Shown here: positions 28,216-37,443 of the stretch, one piece after another
How positions within the stretch are numbered: position 1 is the stretch's first letter
Layout of the letters: the number at the start of each line of letters is the position of its first letter
NCBI GenBank assembly: GCA_016212275.1
Contig: JACRGR010000032.1
Location: 28,218-92,217 of the forward strand
From: Nitrospinota bacterium
GTDB taxonomy: Bacteria; Nitrospinota_A; UBA7883; JACRGQ01
DNA length: 64,000 nucleotides
Reading direction: 5' to 3'
Made by a program: the position numbers and the translations under genes
The notes under the pieces: model-generated
Seen by the model: only the letters and a program-made list of their open reading frames with translations
What the model was told of the DNA's origin: nothing
Databases searched by the model: none

Positions 28216-31200
28216 TTACGCGGCGGTTTTCCGCGCGGCGCGTTTTTCCAGCCGGTGCATGATGAGCGAATAGACCGCCGGCACCACCACCAGCGTGAGG
28301 AACGTGGAACTGATCATGCCGCCGATGACGGCGATTGCCAGCGGGCCGTTGGTATCGGCCCCCGCGCCCAGCCCCAGCGCCGCCGGGAGCATGGCGAAGA
28401 TGACGGTGAAGCTCGTCATCAACACCGGGCGCATCCGTATCGGGCACGCTTCGGTCAATGCGGTATCTATGTCCTTCCCTTCTTCGCGCAGTTGGTTGGT
28501 GAAATCCACCAGCAGGATGGAATTTTTCGCCACCAGCCCCATCAAAAGCACAAGGCCAATCATCGAATAGATGTTCAGCGTGTTCCGCGTGACCCACAAC
28601 GCCGCCAAACCCCCGATGATCGCCAGCGGCTGTGCCAGCATGATGATGAACGGCTGAACGAACGAATTGAACTGGCTGGACAGCACCATGTACAAAAGGA
28701 CGATGGCCAGCGTGAACGCGAAGAGCATGTACCCCATCGTCTTGCCCATTTCCTCGGCCTGTCCGCGCAGGCGCACTTCGTACCCCGCGGGCAATATCTC
28801 GCGCCCCACGGCCCGCACTTTTTCCGCCGCGTCGCCCAACGGGACGGTGGGAGTGCTGAAGAAATTCGCCGCATAGCGAAGGTCCAGCCGCGATATGACG
28901 GCGGGTCCCACCTCCGCCTTCACATCGGCCACGGTATCCAGCCGCACCAGTTTTCCTTCCTTGCTCCGCACATATATCCGGCTCATGTCGGCGGGGGATT
29001 CCAGTTGTCCTTCCGCCGCTTTCATGCGCACGTCGTACCGTTCGCCGTCCCCCGGCTCGTCGTTGTACTTCGCCACGTCGAACCCGCCCATCAGCACGTT
29101 CACCGCCTGCGTGAGGTCCATCGAGCTGATGCCCAGGCTGGCGGCGCGGGTGCGGTCAATGTGCAGGTTTATCTGCGGCATGTCGAGTTGCACGTCCAGA
29201 TCAACCCTCCCCAGCGCGCCGTCCTGGTTCACCTTGCGTTTCATCTCGTTCGCCAGGCGCGAGACCTCGCCGAGGTTCGTGCCGGAAAGCGAGAACTGCA
29301 AAGGCTCCCCGCGCTGGCCGCCCACTATCGGCACAATGGCGGGAAACGCCATCACGCCGGGAATCGCCGAGAACTTCTTGCCCAGTTCAGCCATGATCTC
29401 CTGTTGGCTGGGCTTCCGCTCACCCCGCGGGGTGAGCCGCACGAACGCAAGCCCCTGGTTCACCTGTCCCGCCTGCCCCAGCCCGATGGCGGTGAAATAG
29501 GTCGCTATTCCCGGCTGGGCGCCGAGTATTCCCTCGATCTGTTTGAGCCGCCCGTTCGTGTATTGGATGCTGGAACCCAGCGGCGTCTTGAAGAACACCA
29601 GAAAGCGACCTTCGTCCTCCTGCGGCACGAATTCCTTGCCCACCCCCGCGAAAAAGAGGCCGCTGGAAAGCACCGCCGCCACCGTGAACGCCACCACGCG
29701 CCAGCGGTACTTGAGCGAAAGCCCCAGCAGGTATTGGTAATGCTCGTCCATCTTCCTGAATATCCGGTCGAAGAACCGGTACAGCTTTCCGTGCTCTTCC
29801 TCCTTCGCCACGCGCAGGTAGCGCGAGCAGAGCATCGGCGTGAGCGTCATGGAAACGAACCACGAGGCCATCACGCCAACCGTGACCACCACGGCGAACG
29901 ACTTGAAGAACCGCCCGATGATGCCCCCCATGAATATGACCGGGAAAAAGATGGATACCAGCGTGAGCGTGGCGGCCAGCACGGCGAACACCACCTGCCG
30001 CGATCCGTTGATGGCCGCGCTCATCGGCTCCGGATCTATCTCCTCGCGGTGGCGGAAGATGTTTTCCAGCACCACTATCGCGTCGTCCACCACCACGCCG
30101 ATGAGGAGCAGAAGGGCCAAAAGCGTGAGGGAGTTGAACGTGAAGCCCGAAAAGTACATGGCGGCGATAGCCGAGAGCAACGACACCGGGATGGCGGTGA
30201 TGATGATGGCGGTGGCGCGGAAACTCTTGAGGAACATCAGCACCACCAAACCGGCGAGGATAACGCTCTCCACCAGATGTTCCTTGAGGGAGTTCACCAT
30301 CTCCTGAATGAACAGCGCGTCGTTGGACGCCTGCTGTATCTTCAGACCCGGCGGGAGGTTCGGGATGATCTCCTTGTTCAGCCGTTCCCACACCGCGTCC
30401 ACCACCGCCACGGTGTTCGCCTTGCTCACCTTCACGATGCCGAGACCCACGTTCGGCTTGCCGTTGAAATTGGCCAGCTGGCGGAAATCGGCAAGTCCGT
30501 CCTCCACCTGCGCCACGTCCGCCAGCCGCACCGGGGCGCCCTCGCGGTAGCCCACGATCATCTGGCGTATGGCGGGAAGGCTGTGGAACTCGGCGTCCAG
30601 CTTTATCAAGAATTCCACATCGCGCCCGGACAAAAAGCCGCCGGGTTGCACCACATGTTCCGCGTTGAAGGCGTTGAGCACGTCCTGTATCGCCACCCCG
30701 TAGGATGCCAGCGCGGAAAGGTTCAGGTTCACCCGTATCTGCCGCTTGCGCTCGCCGCCCAGCCGCACTTCGCCCACGCCGTTGATGTTCTCCAGACGCT
30801 TCTTGACCACGTTGCGCGCGTACAGGTTCAGGTCCTGCAAGGTGCGGTCCCCCTGCAACGACAGCCACATCACCGGCTGGGCGCCGACCTCCACCTTGGC
30901 CACCACCGGGGGATCGGTGCCGCGCGGGAGCTGGTTGAGCACCTGGTTCACCTTCGCCTGCACCTCGTTGAAGGCCACGTCGGCGTTCTTGTCCAGATCG
31001 AACTCGATGGCGACGATGGAGATGCCGGGGGAGGAGGTGGACTGGATATGGTTGACGCCGGGCACGGCGTTCACCGCCGACTCGATGACGTTGGTGATGT
31101 TGGAATCCACGATGTTCGGGTTCGCCCCGCGCAGGGCGGTCATCACGGTGATGACGGGGAACTCGATCTGCGGGAAGCGGTCAACGCCCAGCCGCTGATA

Positions 31201-31284
31201 GCCGATGATCCCCATCAGCATGAGTACGCCGCTCATCATGAACGCCAGCACATGCCGGCGTATGGATAATTCCGGTAAGCTCAC
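28216..31284 (-). CDS. RND efflux transporter, AcrB/HAE1 family
   Basis: The 1022-residue inner-membrane pump has the family start (SIRRHVLAFMMSGVLMLMGIIGYQRLGVDRFPQIEFP). It has 12 predicted membrane segments in two halves and large periplasmic loops. The TM4 proton-relay aspartates are in LIGVVVDDAIVVLENIFRH, and a matching TM10 lysine is in GLVAKNSILLVDF. It exports hydrophobic or amphiphilic compounds with the adaptor encoded upstream and an outer-membrane channel, which is not in the operon. Its start overlaps the adaptor stop by 4 nt. Full length. Confidence 0.95.
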   Translation of the reverse strand: MSLPELSIRRHVLAFMMSGVLMLMGIIGYQRLGVDRFPQIEFPVITVMTALRGANPNIVDSNITNVIESAVNAVPGVNHIQSTSSPGISIVAIEFDLDKNADVAFNEVQAKVNQVLNQLPRGTDPPVVAKVEVGAQPVMWLSLQGDRTLQDLNLYARNVVKKRLENINGVGEVRLGGERKRQIRVNLNLSALASYGVAIQDVLNAFNAEHVVQPGGFLSGRDVEFLIKLDAEFHSLPAIRQMIVGYREGAPVRLADVAQVEDGLADFRQLANFNGKPNVGLGIVKVSKANTVAVVDAVWERLNKEIIPNLPPGLKIQQASNDALFIQEMVNSLKEHLVESVILAGLVVLMFLKSFRATAIIITAIPVSLLSAIAAMYFSGFTFNSLTLLALLLLIGVVVDDAIVVLENIFRHREEIDPEPMSAAINGSRQVVFAVLAATLTLVSIFFPVIFMGGIIGRFFKSFAVVVTVGVMASWFVSMTLTPMLCSRYLRVAKEEEHGKLYRFFDRIFRKMDEHYQYLLGLSLKYRWRVVAFTVAAVLSSGLFFAGVGKEFVPQEDEGRFLVFFKTPLGSSIQYTNGRLKQIEGILGAQPGIATYFTAIGLGQAGQVNQGLAFVRLTPRGERKPSQQEIMAELGKKFSAIPGVMAFPAIVPIVGGQRGEPLQFSLSGTNLGEVSRLANEMKRKVNQDGALGRVDLDVQLDMPQINLHIDRTRAASLGISSMDLTQAVNVLMGGFDVAKYNDEPGDGERYDVRMKAAEGQLESPADMSRIYVRSKEGKLVRLDTVADVKAEVGPAVISRLDLRYAANFFSTPTVPLGDAAEKVRAVGREILPAGYEVRLRGQAEEMGKTMGYMLFAFTLAIVLLYMVLSSQFNSFVQPFIIMLAQPLAIIGGLAALWVTRNTLNIYSMIGLVLLMGLVAKNSILLVDFTNQLREEGKDIDTALTEACPIRMRPVLMTSFTVIFAMLPAALGLGAGADTNGPLAIAVIGGMISSTFLTLVVVPAVYSLIMHRLEKRAARKTAA

Positions 31285-32378
31285 TGTTGTCTTTTTTCCT
31301 GTATTTTCACCGGCGCGCCGTCGGTCAAAAAGCCCGCGCCGTCCGCCGCCAGCGTCTCGCCTTCGCGCACGCCGTCAACGATCTCCACCATGCCGTCCTG
31401 CCGCGCGCCGGTGCGGACTATCCGCTGGGCCGCTTTTCCGCCCTCCACCACATACACCACTTCGCCCGCCGGACGCAGTACCACGCTCAGCGCCGGGACC
31501 ACCACCGCGTTGTGGTGCTTGCCCACCAGCACGCTCCCGTTCACGCTGGCGCCGGACTTCCAGCCGCCGGGGTTGTGCTTGTAAACGATGGCGTCTATGG
31601 CGCGGCTCCCCGCCGTTATGGTCGGTTTTATCTCCGCCACCACGCCGTCGTGCTCCCTGCCGGGATCAACCGGGGTGGAAAGCCGCACCGGCTGGCCCGC
31701 CTTTATCCGGTGTGCCGCCGTTTCGGGGAACGGCAGGTGTATCTGAAATTTTTCCTCGTTGCTCACCACGAACAGCGGCTTGCCCACGGCAAGGTAGTCC
31801 CCCACCGATACCATCCGGTTTTGCACCTTGCCGGAAACGGGGGCCATTATCCTGCTCTTCCCCAAATCGCGCTCAGCCCCCGAAAGCTGGGCGCGCGCGC
31901 CGGTCAGTTGCTCCTTGATCGCGGATAGCTGGGCCTCCGCGTCGTCCACCTGGCTTTGGGAAACCACCTTTTGCTCCAAAAGCGACCTCAGCCGCTCGAT
32001 GTTCTTCTGCTGGTTCGCGGTCAAGGTCTCCAGCCGCGCCGCATCGGCCCTCATGGAGGAAAGGCGCAGTTTCAGGTCCGCGTCGTCCAATAGGGCGAGT
32101 GTCTCACCCTCGTTCACCGTGTCGCCGTTATCCACCATCACCTGAGCCACGCGGCCCGCCACCTCGGCGGACACGGTGGGGGCATTGCGGCTTTCGATAT
32201 AGCCCACCGATTCCTCGCGCAGTTCCACCGGGCGCAACACCGCTTGCGCGGCGGTGATGGGGGTGGGGCGAGGCCCCTTCTGCGCGTCACCGCCCGATTT
32301 TTTGTTGCAGGCGGCCACAGCCAACGCCGCCACACAGGCGGCAATGATGGCCACCGTCCTCGCCACTCCGGTTTTCAT
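31281..32378 (-). CDS. RND periplasmic adaptor (MFP), lipoprotein
   Basis: The 365-residue protein has a lipobox ending ALAVAAC (Cys24), so it should be lipid-anchored in the periplasm. Then come a lipoyl half (SAEVAGRVAQVMVDNGDTVNEGETLALLDDADLK), an alpha-hairpin (QKNIERLRSLLEQKVVSQSQVDDAEAQL), the second lipoyl half (SRIMAPVSGKVQNRMVSVGDYLAVGKPL) and beta-barrel domains. It bridges the RND pump to an outer-membrane factor. It overlaps both the TetR gene upstream and the RND gene downstream by 4 nt. Confidence 0.93.
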   Translation of the reverse strand: MKTGVARTVAIIAACVAALAVAACNKKSGGDAQKGPRPTPITAAQAVLRPVELREESVGYIESRNAPTVSAEVAGRVAQVMVDNGDTVNEGETLALLDDADLKLRLSSMRADAARLETLTANQQKNIERLRSLLEQKVVSQSQVDDAEAQLSAIKEQLTGARAQLSGAERDLGKSRIMAPVSGKVQNRMVSVGDYLAVGKPLFVVSNEEKFQIHLPFPETAAHRIKAGQPVRLSTPVDPGREHDGVVAEIKPTITAGSRAIDAIVYKHNPGGWKSGASVNGSVLVGKHHNAVVVPALSVVLRPAGEVVYVVEGGKAAQRIVRTGARQDGMVEIVDGVREGETLAADGAGFLTDGAPVKIQEKRQQ

Positions 32379-33058
32379 CGTGCCGTTCTCCTTATTTTTT
32401 TTGCTGGGGCCTTCACGCCGGACAAAATGATGTCCGAAAGGGTTTTCACATACCGCGCGGGATCGTCCGTCAGGCGGAATTCCTTGTAGTGGCGCAGTAC
32501 GTCGCGGTTCAGGAAAAAAAAGACGTTCGCGGCGATGATCATCACGGCCACCGCCGCCGGGTCCATGTCCTTGCGCAGTTCACCGCTCTTTTGACCGTCG
32601 CGGATGACCTGGGTGAGCATGCTGAAGTTCCGCGCGAAACCGCCCTCGGCAAGCTCCCGGCTCCGGCGGGGGCTGTCCAGCAATATCTCGGTAAGCACCA
32701 GCCGGGCGATGTCGGAATGGTCCAGCAACGCTTTCAGGTGCGCCTCGGCGAAACGGGGGAGCCGCTTGGCGAGCGGTTCATGGTCCGATTCGAAATCATG
32801 GATGAGTTCGCGCACCCCTTCGGAAGCGGCCTGGATAACGGCGGCGTACAGGCCGTCCTTCGTGGGAAAATGGTGATAGATGTTCGCCTTGCTCACGCCG
32901 GCCTTTTTTGCGATGGCGCTCATGGAGGCGGCGGAGAACCCGCGCTCGGCGAACAGGCTTTCGGCGGCGCACAGGATGCGCCGGGCGCCCTGGGAGGGGC
33001 CGCAGGTTGTTTTCTTTTTCGCTCGTGCCGTTTTCGTGTGCGCCTCCCTGGGTTGCAA
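32375..33058 (-). CDS. TetR/AcrR family repressor of the efflux operon
   Basis: The 227-residue protein has an N-terminal TetR helix-turn-helix (ILCAAESLFAERGFSAASMSAIAKKAGVSKANIYHHFPTKDGLY) and a helical ligand domain. It is first in the operon TetR-MFP-RND, so it probably represses its own transcript through the palindrome just upstream. No ATG lies before the HTH. A TTG at 33058 with TAAGG 4 nt ahead is the best start, making the lysine-rich leader (KTARAKKKTT) part of the protein. Confidence 0.88.
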   Translation of the reverse strand: MQPREAHTKTARAKKKTTCGPSQGARRILCAAESLFAERGFSAASMSAIAKKAGVSKANIYHHFPTKDGLYAAVIQAASEGVRELIHDFESDHEPLAKRLPRFAEAHLKALLDHSDIARLVLTEILLDSPRRSRELAEGGFARNFSMLTQVIRDGQKSGELRKDMDPAAVAVMIIAANVFFFLNRDVLRHYKEFRLTDDPARYVKTLSDIILSGVKAPAKKIRRTAR

Positions 33059-33065
33059 GTTGCCT

Positions 33066-33081
33066 TACCGAACGGTCGGTA
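33066..33081. promoter_or_regulatory. TetR-type operator palindrome
   Basis: TACCGAACGGTCGGTA has perfect 6-bp arms (TACCGA/TCGGTA) around a 4-bp centre. It lies 8 bp before the TetR start codon and just downstream of a TATATT on the minus strand that could be the -10 box. It is a natural autoregulation site for the divergent-free TetR-MFP-RND operon. Confidence 0.7.
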
Positions 33082-33202
33082 GATTTAAATATACCATAAA
33101 AACCGCCCGGCCAAAACGGGTTTCCGGAAGATGATGGAAGATCAAGGAAGCGGGCTTTCAATTTCCGTCCGCCGGGGGTAGAATCAGGCCGAGGGAACAA
33201 GT

Positions 33203-33385
33203 ATGGCTATTATGTCGGTAAGCACGTCGCCAAGTCCAAAGTACGAACCCGCCACGGCGAACAACACGGTGGAACAGCGCGACCGCGCGGAAAACCGCGG
33301 AAAGATCGAAAAGAAGGAAGAAAGCGTTCAACGCTCGGAACAAAAGATCGCCGAGGCCCACAGCCGCGTCAATGTGACCGTTTAA
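33203..33385 (+). CDS. Small charged protein, unknown
   Basis: The 60-residue protein has a Ser/Thr-rich start (MSVSTSPSPKYEP) followed by a highly charged helix (VEQRDRAENRGKIEKKEESVQRSEQKIAEAH). GAGGGA stands 7 nt before the ATG. No family is recognised. Strong bias for charged helical residues and a good ribosome site support coding. It converges with the DsrC-like gene. Confidence 0.55.
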   Translation: MAIMSVSTSPSPKYEPATANNTVEQRDRAENRGKIEKKEESVQRSEQKIAEAHSRVNVTV

Positions 33386-33402
33386 CCCCGCCGGAAAGAG
33401 CT

Positions 33403-33425
33403 ATCCGCGCAAAAAAGGCGCGGAA
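33403..33425. other. Hairpin between convergent genes
   Basis: TCCGCGC and GCGCGGA are separated by an A-rich loop. It lies between two convergent stop codons and could serve both transcripts, though no T-run follows on either strand. Confidence 0.45.
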
Positions 33426-33429
33426 ATAT

Positions 33430-33771
33430 TTACCAGTCTATATCGTCCTGGGGAACCGGTACGCCCGCTATCTTGGCACCCTGGATGGACGGCCCGTTCG
33501 GAAACAGCCGGTACAGGTAACGCGCGCTCCCCTTCTGCGCGCCAAGGGTTTTGCCCACTTCACGCATGAGGTCTTTCACTTTCAGGGGAACCTGATGCTT
33601 CTGGTAGTACTCTCTTATAAACGTCAGAATCTCCCAGTGGTACTCCGTCAGTTCCAAGCCTTCTTCGCGGGCAACACGATCGGCCGAAGCCTTGTCCCAC
33701 GATGGCAGTTGAACCTTCGCGTACCCTTTTCCTGTGCCTGTTTCGCTTGATTCAGCCGTTCCCATAAACAT
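33430..33771 (-). CDS. DsrC/TusE-like protein lacking both redox cysteines
   Basis: The 113-residue protein matches DsrC/TusE along its length: ASADRVAREEGLELTEYHWEILTFIREYYQ, KVKDLMREVG and YLYRLFPNGPSIQGAKIAGVP. In true DsrC the C-terminal arm carries two cysteines (…GCKIAGLPKPTGC-like). Here the first is Ala (QGAKIAG) and the tail ends PVPQDDIDW with no cysteine at all. It therefore cannot act as a persulfide/trisulfide carrier; cysteine-less homologues have been suggested to be regulatory. The ATG at 33771 follows GGAGG by 5 nt. No dsr, tus or rdsr genes are near. Confidence 0.85.
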   Translation of the reverse strand: MFMGTAESSETGTGKGYAKVQLPSWDKASADRVAREEGLELTEYHWEILTFIREYYQKHQVPLKVKDLMREVGKTLGAQKGSARYLYRLFPNGPSIQGAKIAGVPVPQDDIDW

Positions 33772-33981
33772 ACTGTCCTCCAATCAATGGCGACATTGTA
33801 ACACATACAAACACAAATTTTACTAACACCAAATATAATTTTATTTAGTAGCCACTTATTTTTCAATGCAATAAGCAGGGAGAATAGTAAATAAACGTTC
33901 CATGATTATCTGAATCATTACAATATGGGCTGGACTTTTAGGGGTAGATTTAAGCTAGCCTATTTCTCAAAATGAGCCGGA

Positions 33982-34203
33982 TCAGGTCCGGACGAACTGC
34001 AGATACGCTTTCACCGCCATCAAAATGAACGGAGAGGCGTGGAGGAAAAGGTCGAAAATATCAATCGGTCGCTTGAGGTTCCCCTCATACAGCAGACCGA
34101 TCTTCTCAATAAGGTGCGGGGTGTGGCCGAGCGGCGCGGTCCCCAGAAGCACCGCCGCGATGATTAGGTAACTCCACGGAATATTCCCGATAGCGTTCAG
34201 CAT
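33982..34203 (-). CDS. Small membrane protein, RND-transporter-associated type
   Basis: The 73-residue protein has two membrane helices (SYLIIAAVLLGTAPL and FLHASPFILMAVKAYL) separated by a loop with HLIEKIGLLYEGNLKRPIDIFD. Similar short proteins occur in many proteobacterial-type genomes and are often labelled RND transporter on thin evidence. Function is unknown. Its ribosome site is weak: a GGGG run stands 15 nt from the ATG. It reads in the same direction as the possible peptide gene just upstream. Confidence 0.65.
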   Translation of the reverse strand: MLNAIGNIPWSYLIIAAVLLGTAPLGHTPHLIEKIGLLYEGNLKRPIDIFDLFLHASPFILMAVKAYLQFVRT

Positions 34204-34214
34204 TGGCGTTTTGT

Positions 34215-34316
34215 TCAGCCCCTTTTTCCCCGGCGACGCTCAACCCTTGCTTGAGCCAAGGGTGGCAACGTACACAGCGCCAAGACCGCCGTAAGGAGCA
34301 TCATTACTGTCATCAT
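34215..34316 (-). CDS. Possible 33-residue signal-peptide-like ORF
   Basis: It begins MMTVMMLLTAVLALCTLPPLAQA and ends with a very basic tail (RVERRRGKRG), so it reads like a bare signal sequence with a short charged tail. It stops 11 nt before the next gene's start. No clear ribosome site was found. It could be a leader peptide or a chance ORF. Confidence 0.25.
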   Translation of the reverse strand: MMTVMMLLTAVLALCTLPPLAQARVERRRGKRG

Positions 34317-34416
34317 ACACAGTATAGAGCCGCAAACCGGCGGAACGGTTCTTTCCCCGACACACCCCAATAAAAGTGTTTGCCGGAGCGGAGGTTGTCG
34401 TAGAATATGGGGCCTT

Positions 34417-36915
34417 ATGACGGACTTTAACAAGATATTGGAAAGCATGGACAAGGAATTCGACCACACCGCGGTCGAAAACCGGTGCCGGACGCTGTGG
34501 GAAGAAAGCGGCATCCACCGCTACGATCCCAACAAAGGCGGCGAGGTGTTCTCCGTGGACACTCCCCCGCCCTACGTCTCCGCGGCGCACCTGCATGTGG
34601 GGCATGCGATGAGCTACTCGCAGGCGGAATTCATCATCCGCTTCCAGCGGATGAAGGGAAAGAACATCTACTACCCGATGGGGTTCGACGATAACGGACT
34701 GCCCACCGAGCGGTATGTGGAACAGACCCACAAGATCAACAAGCGTACCATCAGCCGGGCCGACTTCATAAAGCTGTGCCTCGAAGAGACGAAAAAAGGG
34801 GCCGCCGAGTACGAAGAGCTGTGGCGCGCGCTGGGGCTTTCGGTGGACTGGAGCCTGCGGTACTCCACCATAGACCCGCTGTGCCGGAAGACCGCCCAAA
34901 AATCGTTCATCGAACTTTTCAACAAGGGACTCATCTACCGCGCCAACGAGCCGGTGCTGTGGGACACGCATTTCGAGACCGCGCTCTCGCAGGCGGATCT
35001 CGACTCCCTCACCCGCAAAACACAACTCAACGACATCGCGTTCAAGGCGCCGGACGGCACGGCATTGGTCATATCCACCACCCGGCCCGAACTTCTGCCG
35101 GGATGCGTGGCGCTGTACTGCAACCCGAACGATGAGCGCTACAAGCGCCTCATCGGCTCCCGCGCCATCGTCCCGCTGTTCGGGTTCGAGGTGCCGGTGC
35201 TGGCCGACGAGGAGGTGCTGGCCGATTTCGGCACCGGGCTGATGATGGTCTGCACCTTCGGCGACAGCGACGACGTGCGCCGATGGAAACGCGACAACCT
35301 GAACACGCGCATCTGCCTGAACCCGGACGGACGCTTTAACGACTTGGCGGGCAAATACGCCGGGATGAAAGGCGAGAACGCCCGCAAATCAATATTGGAA
35401 GACCTGAAAGCGGGCGGCCACTTCATATCCGCCAAAACGGTGGAGCAAAACGTGGCCGTTTCCGAGCGCTCCGGCACGCCGGTGGAGTTCCTCATCTTCC
35501 CGCAGTGGTTCATCAACGTCATGGGCGTGAAGCAGGAACTGCTGGAACGGAGCGGCCAACTGAAATGGCACCCCGACCTTATGAAGGTGCGGCTGGACCG
35601 CTGGGTGGAAGGGTTGAAATACGATTGGAACATCTCCCGCCAGCGGTTCTACGGCGTGCCGTTCCCGCTGTGGTACTGCGCCAAGTGCGGGCACCCCGTG
35701 CTGGCGGACGAAGGCAGTCTGCCGATTGACCCGACCGAATCCCCCTGCCCCGCCGCGCAATGCGCGCAGTGCGGCGGCGCGGAGTTCAAGGGGGAAGCGG
35801 ACGTGATGGACACCTGGATGACCTCCTCGCTCACCCCGCTCATCAACAGCCGGTGGGCCGATGGCGCGGGCGCGCGGGACGGAATTTACCCGATGACCGT
35901 CCGTGTGCAGGCGTTCGAGATCATCCGCACCTGGCTGTTCTACACGCTGGTGAAATCGCACTTCCACACCGGTTCGCTCCCGTGGAAAAACGTGATGATC
36001 TCCGGCTGGGGACTGAACGAGCAGGGAAAAAAGATAAGCAAGCGCGACCTGGAGCAGTACACCGACGCGAAAGGCTACAACCGGTACAACCCGTATGCCG
36101 TTGTCCGCTCCTTTGGCGCGGACGCCCTGCGCTACTGGTCCGCCGGTAGCAACTTGGGGCACGACCTGAAGTACAGTGAACGCGACGTGAAAGCCGGGCG
36201 CAAGCTGGTGGTGAAGCTGTGGAACGTGGCGCGCCTGACGCTGATGAACCTGGGCGGGTTCGACCCGAAGGCCGCGCCGATGCCCTTTGAGCAACGGACC
36301 CCGGAAGACCGCTGGATCGCCGCCGAGTTCAGCAAAAAGCTCCCCGTCATAGAAAAGGGGTTCGAGACTTACAACTTCGCCGAGGCGCGCGAGGCGGCGG
36401 AAAAATTCTTCTGGATGTACTGTGACGACTACCTGGAAATGATCAAAGACCGCTTCTGGAACCCGGATCGCCACGATGAAAGCGCGCGGCAATCGGCCCG
36501 CTGGACGCTGTGGGAAATGCTGAACAACATCCTTGGCGTCTTCGCCCCGTTCATCCCGTTCGTCACCGAAGAGGTGTACCAAAAAACGGTGCGCCCGTTC
36601 GGCGGCGGGGTATCGCTCCATGTGTCGCCGTTTCCGGCGCACTGGCCGGAGCGGGAAGTGGAAGTGCCGGAAATGAAGGTACTGCTCGCGGTGCTTAACG
36701 GCGTGCGCGCCTTGCGCACACAAGCGAACATATCGCAATCACAGCAACTCGCCGCCGTGACGATAGACATGGCGGGCGCGGCGGAAGAGGTGCGCGCCGT
36801 GGTGAAGGGGCTGGAGAACTCCCTGCTCTCGGTGGCCCGCACGAAAGAGATCGCCTACGGCGCGGCGGAACACGCCACCGGCACCGAAGGGGTGAAGGTC
36901 GCCATTACCAAGTGA
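34417..36915 (+). CDS. valS: Valine-tRNA ligase, short archaeal-like form
   Basis: The 832-residue class I synthetase charges tRNA-Val. HIGH is HVGH at residues 60-63 inside DTPPPYVSAAHLHVGHAMSY. KMSKS is KISKR at about 539-543. The editing domain (TTRPELLPGCVALYCNPND, with FGTGLMMVCTFGDSDD) and the anticodon-binding helical region (WTLWEMLNNILGVFAPFIPFVTEEVYQ) are present. Length and sequence fit the shorter ValRS type shared by archaea and some bacteria. The C-terminal coiled-coil arm of typical bacterial ValRS is missing. It is a single gene with no close neighbours in the same direction. Confidence 0.93.
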   Translation: MTDFNKILESMDKEFDHTAVENRCRTLWEESGIHRYDPNKGGEVFSVDTPPPYVSAAHLHVGHAMSYSQAEFIIRFQRMKGKNIYYPMGFDDNGLPTERYVEQTHKINKRTISRADFIKLCLEETKKGAAEYEELWRALGLSVDWSLRYSTIDPLCRKTAQKSFIELFNKGLIYRANEPVLWDTHFETALSQADLDSLTRKTQLNDIAFKAPDGTALVISTTRPELLPGCVALYCNPNDERYKRLIGSRAIVPLFGFEVPVLADEEVLADFGTGLMMVCTFGDSDDVRRWKRDNLNTRICLNPDGRFNDLAGKYAGMKGENARKSILEDLKAGGHFISAKTVEQNVAVSERSGTPVEFLIFPQWFINVMGVKQELLERSGQLKWHPDLMKVRLDRWVEGLKYDWNISRQRFYGVPFPLWYCAKCGHPVLADEGSLPIDPTESPCPAAQCAQCGGAEFKGEADVMDTWMTSSLTPLINSRWADGAGARDGIYPMTVRVQAFEIIRTWLFYTLVKSHFHTGSLPWKNVMISGWGLNEQGKKISKRDLEQYTDAKGYNRYNPYAVVRSFGADALRYWSAGSNLGHDLKYSERDVKAGRKLVVKLWNVARLTLMNLGGFDPKAAPMPFEQRTPEDRWIAAEFSKKLPVIEKGFETYNFAEAREAAEKFFWMYCDDYLEMIKDRFWNPDRHDESARQSARWTLWEMLNNILGVFAPFIPFVTEEVYQKTVRPFGGGVSLHVSPFPAHWPEREVEVPEMKVLLAVLNGVRALRTQANISQSQQLAAVTIDMAGAAEEVRAVVKGLENSLLSVARTKEIAYGAAEHATGTEGVKVAITK

Positions 36916-36955
36916 CCGCCACCGCCTTCACGCCGTTTCCAGAATCACAACGCCG

Positions 36956-37360
36956 CTAAAGGGGCGGGGGAGTTTCCTTGCCGGCCTTTTTTGACTCGCC
37001 AAACTTCTTGAAGGATTCCTTTCCTTCCGCGTCCCACCATGCGCCGTAGTGTCGCCAATCCCCGCAGTCGCCGCCCTTCGGCCAACCGCACCATCCCGAA
37101 TGGCGGTGCCATCTGCCAAAACCGTGATGGTGGCCGAAGCCCCCAAAAAGAAGCCGCCCAAGGATCACCAGTCCCAACGCTTGCGCGTAGGAGACCGCTC
37201 CAAGGTTGAAGAGGTCCGGCACCAGCCAGTTCCAGAGAATTTGGGCGACCAGCCCCACGACCAACAACAACGCGACGGCTAGCGCGATCCCGCCGAAACA
37301 GCGGCAGTAGCAGTATGCCCTGCTACATTCGGTATCGCTTGTCCTGCATTTTCCCAACAT
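36956..37360 (-). CDS. Membrane protein with His/Gly-rich middle, unknown
   Basis: The 134-residue protein has a cysteine-rich N-terminus (GKCRTSDTECSRAYCYCRC). Two membrane segments follow (IALAVALLLVVGLVAQILWNWLV and ALGLVILGRLLFGGF), then a His/Gly/Trp-rich stretch (GHHHGFGRWHRHSGWCGW) that could bind metal. It is like small membrane proteins common in environmental bacteria, but the function is not known. Coding is supported by the clear membrane pattern. Confidence 0.6.
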   Translation of the reverse strand: MLGKCRTSDTECSRAYCYCRCFGGIALAVALLLVVGLVAQILWNWLVPDLFNLGAVSYAQALGLVILGRLLFGGFGHHHGFGRWHRHSGWCGWPKGGDCGDWRHYGAWWDAEGKESFKKFGESKKAGKETPPPL

Positions 37361-37443
37361 ACGTTTCTCCTTTCCCCCGCATCCATACGGATAGGGAGGT
37401 ACGCTATTTCATTCCCTTATTTTACGCCTGATTCCATTGGATG

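Noticed and set aside
28255..31269. A 1004-residue plus-strand ORF over the RND gene
   Set aside because: Composition is a His/Arg-rich antisense shadow of a canonical pump; no domain or ribosome site.
33784..33981. Promoter of the DsrC-like gene
   Set aside because: The region is AT-rich and offers several weak -10/-35 pairs; none is good enough to name.
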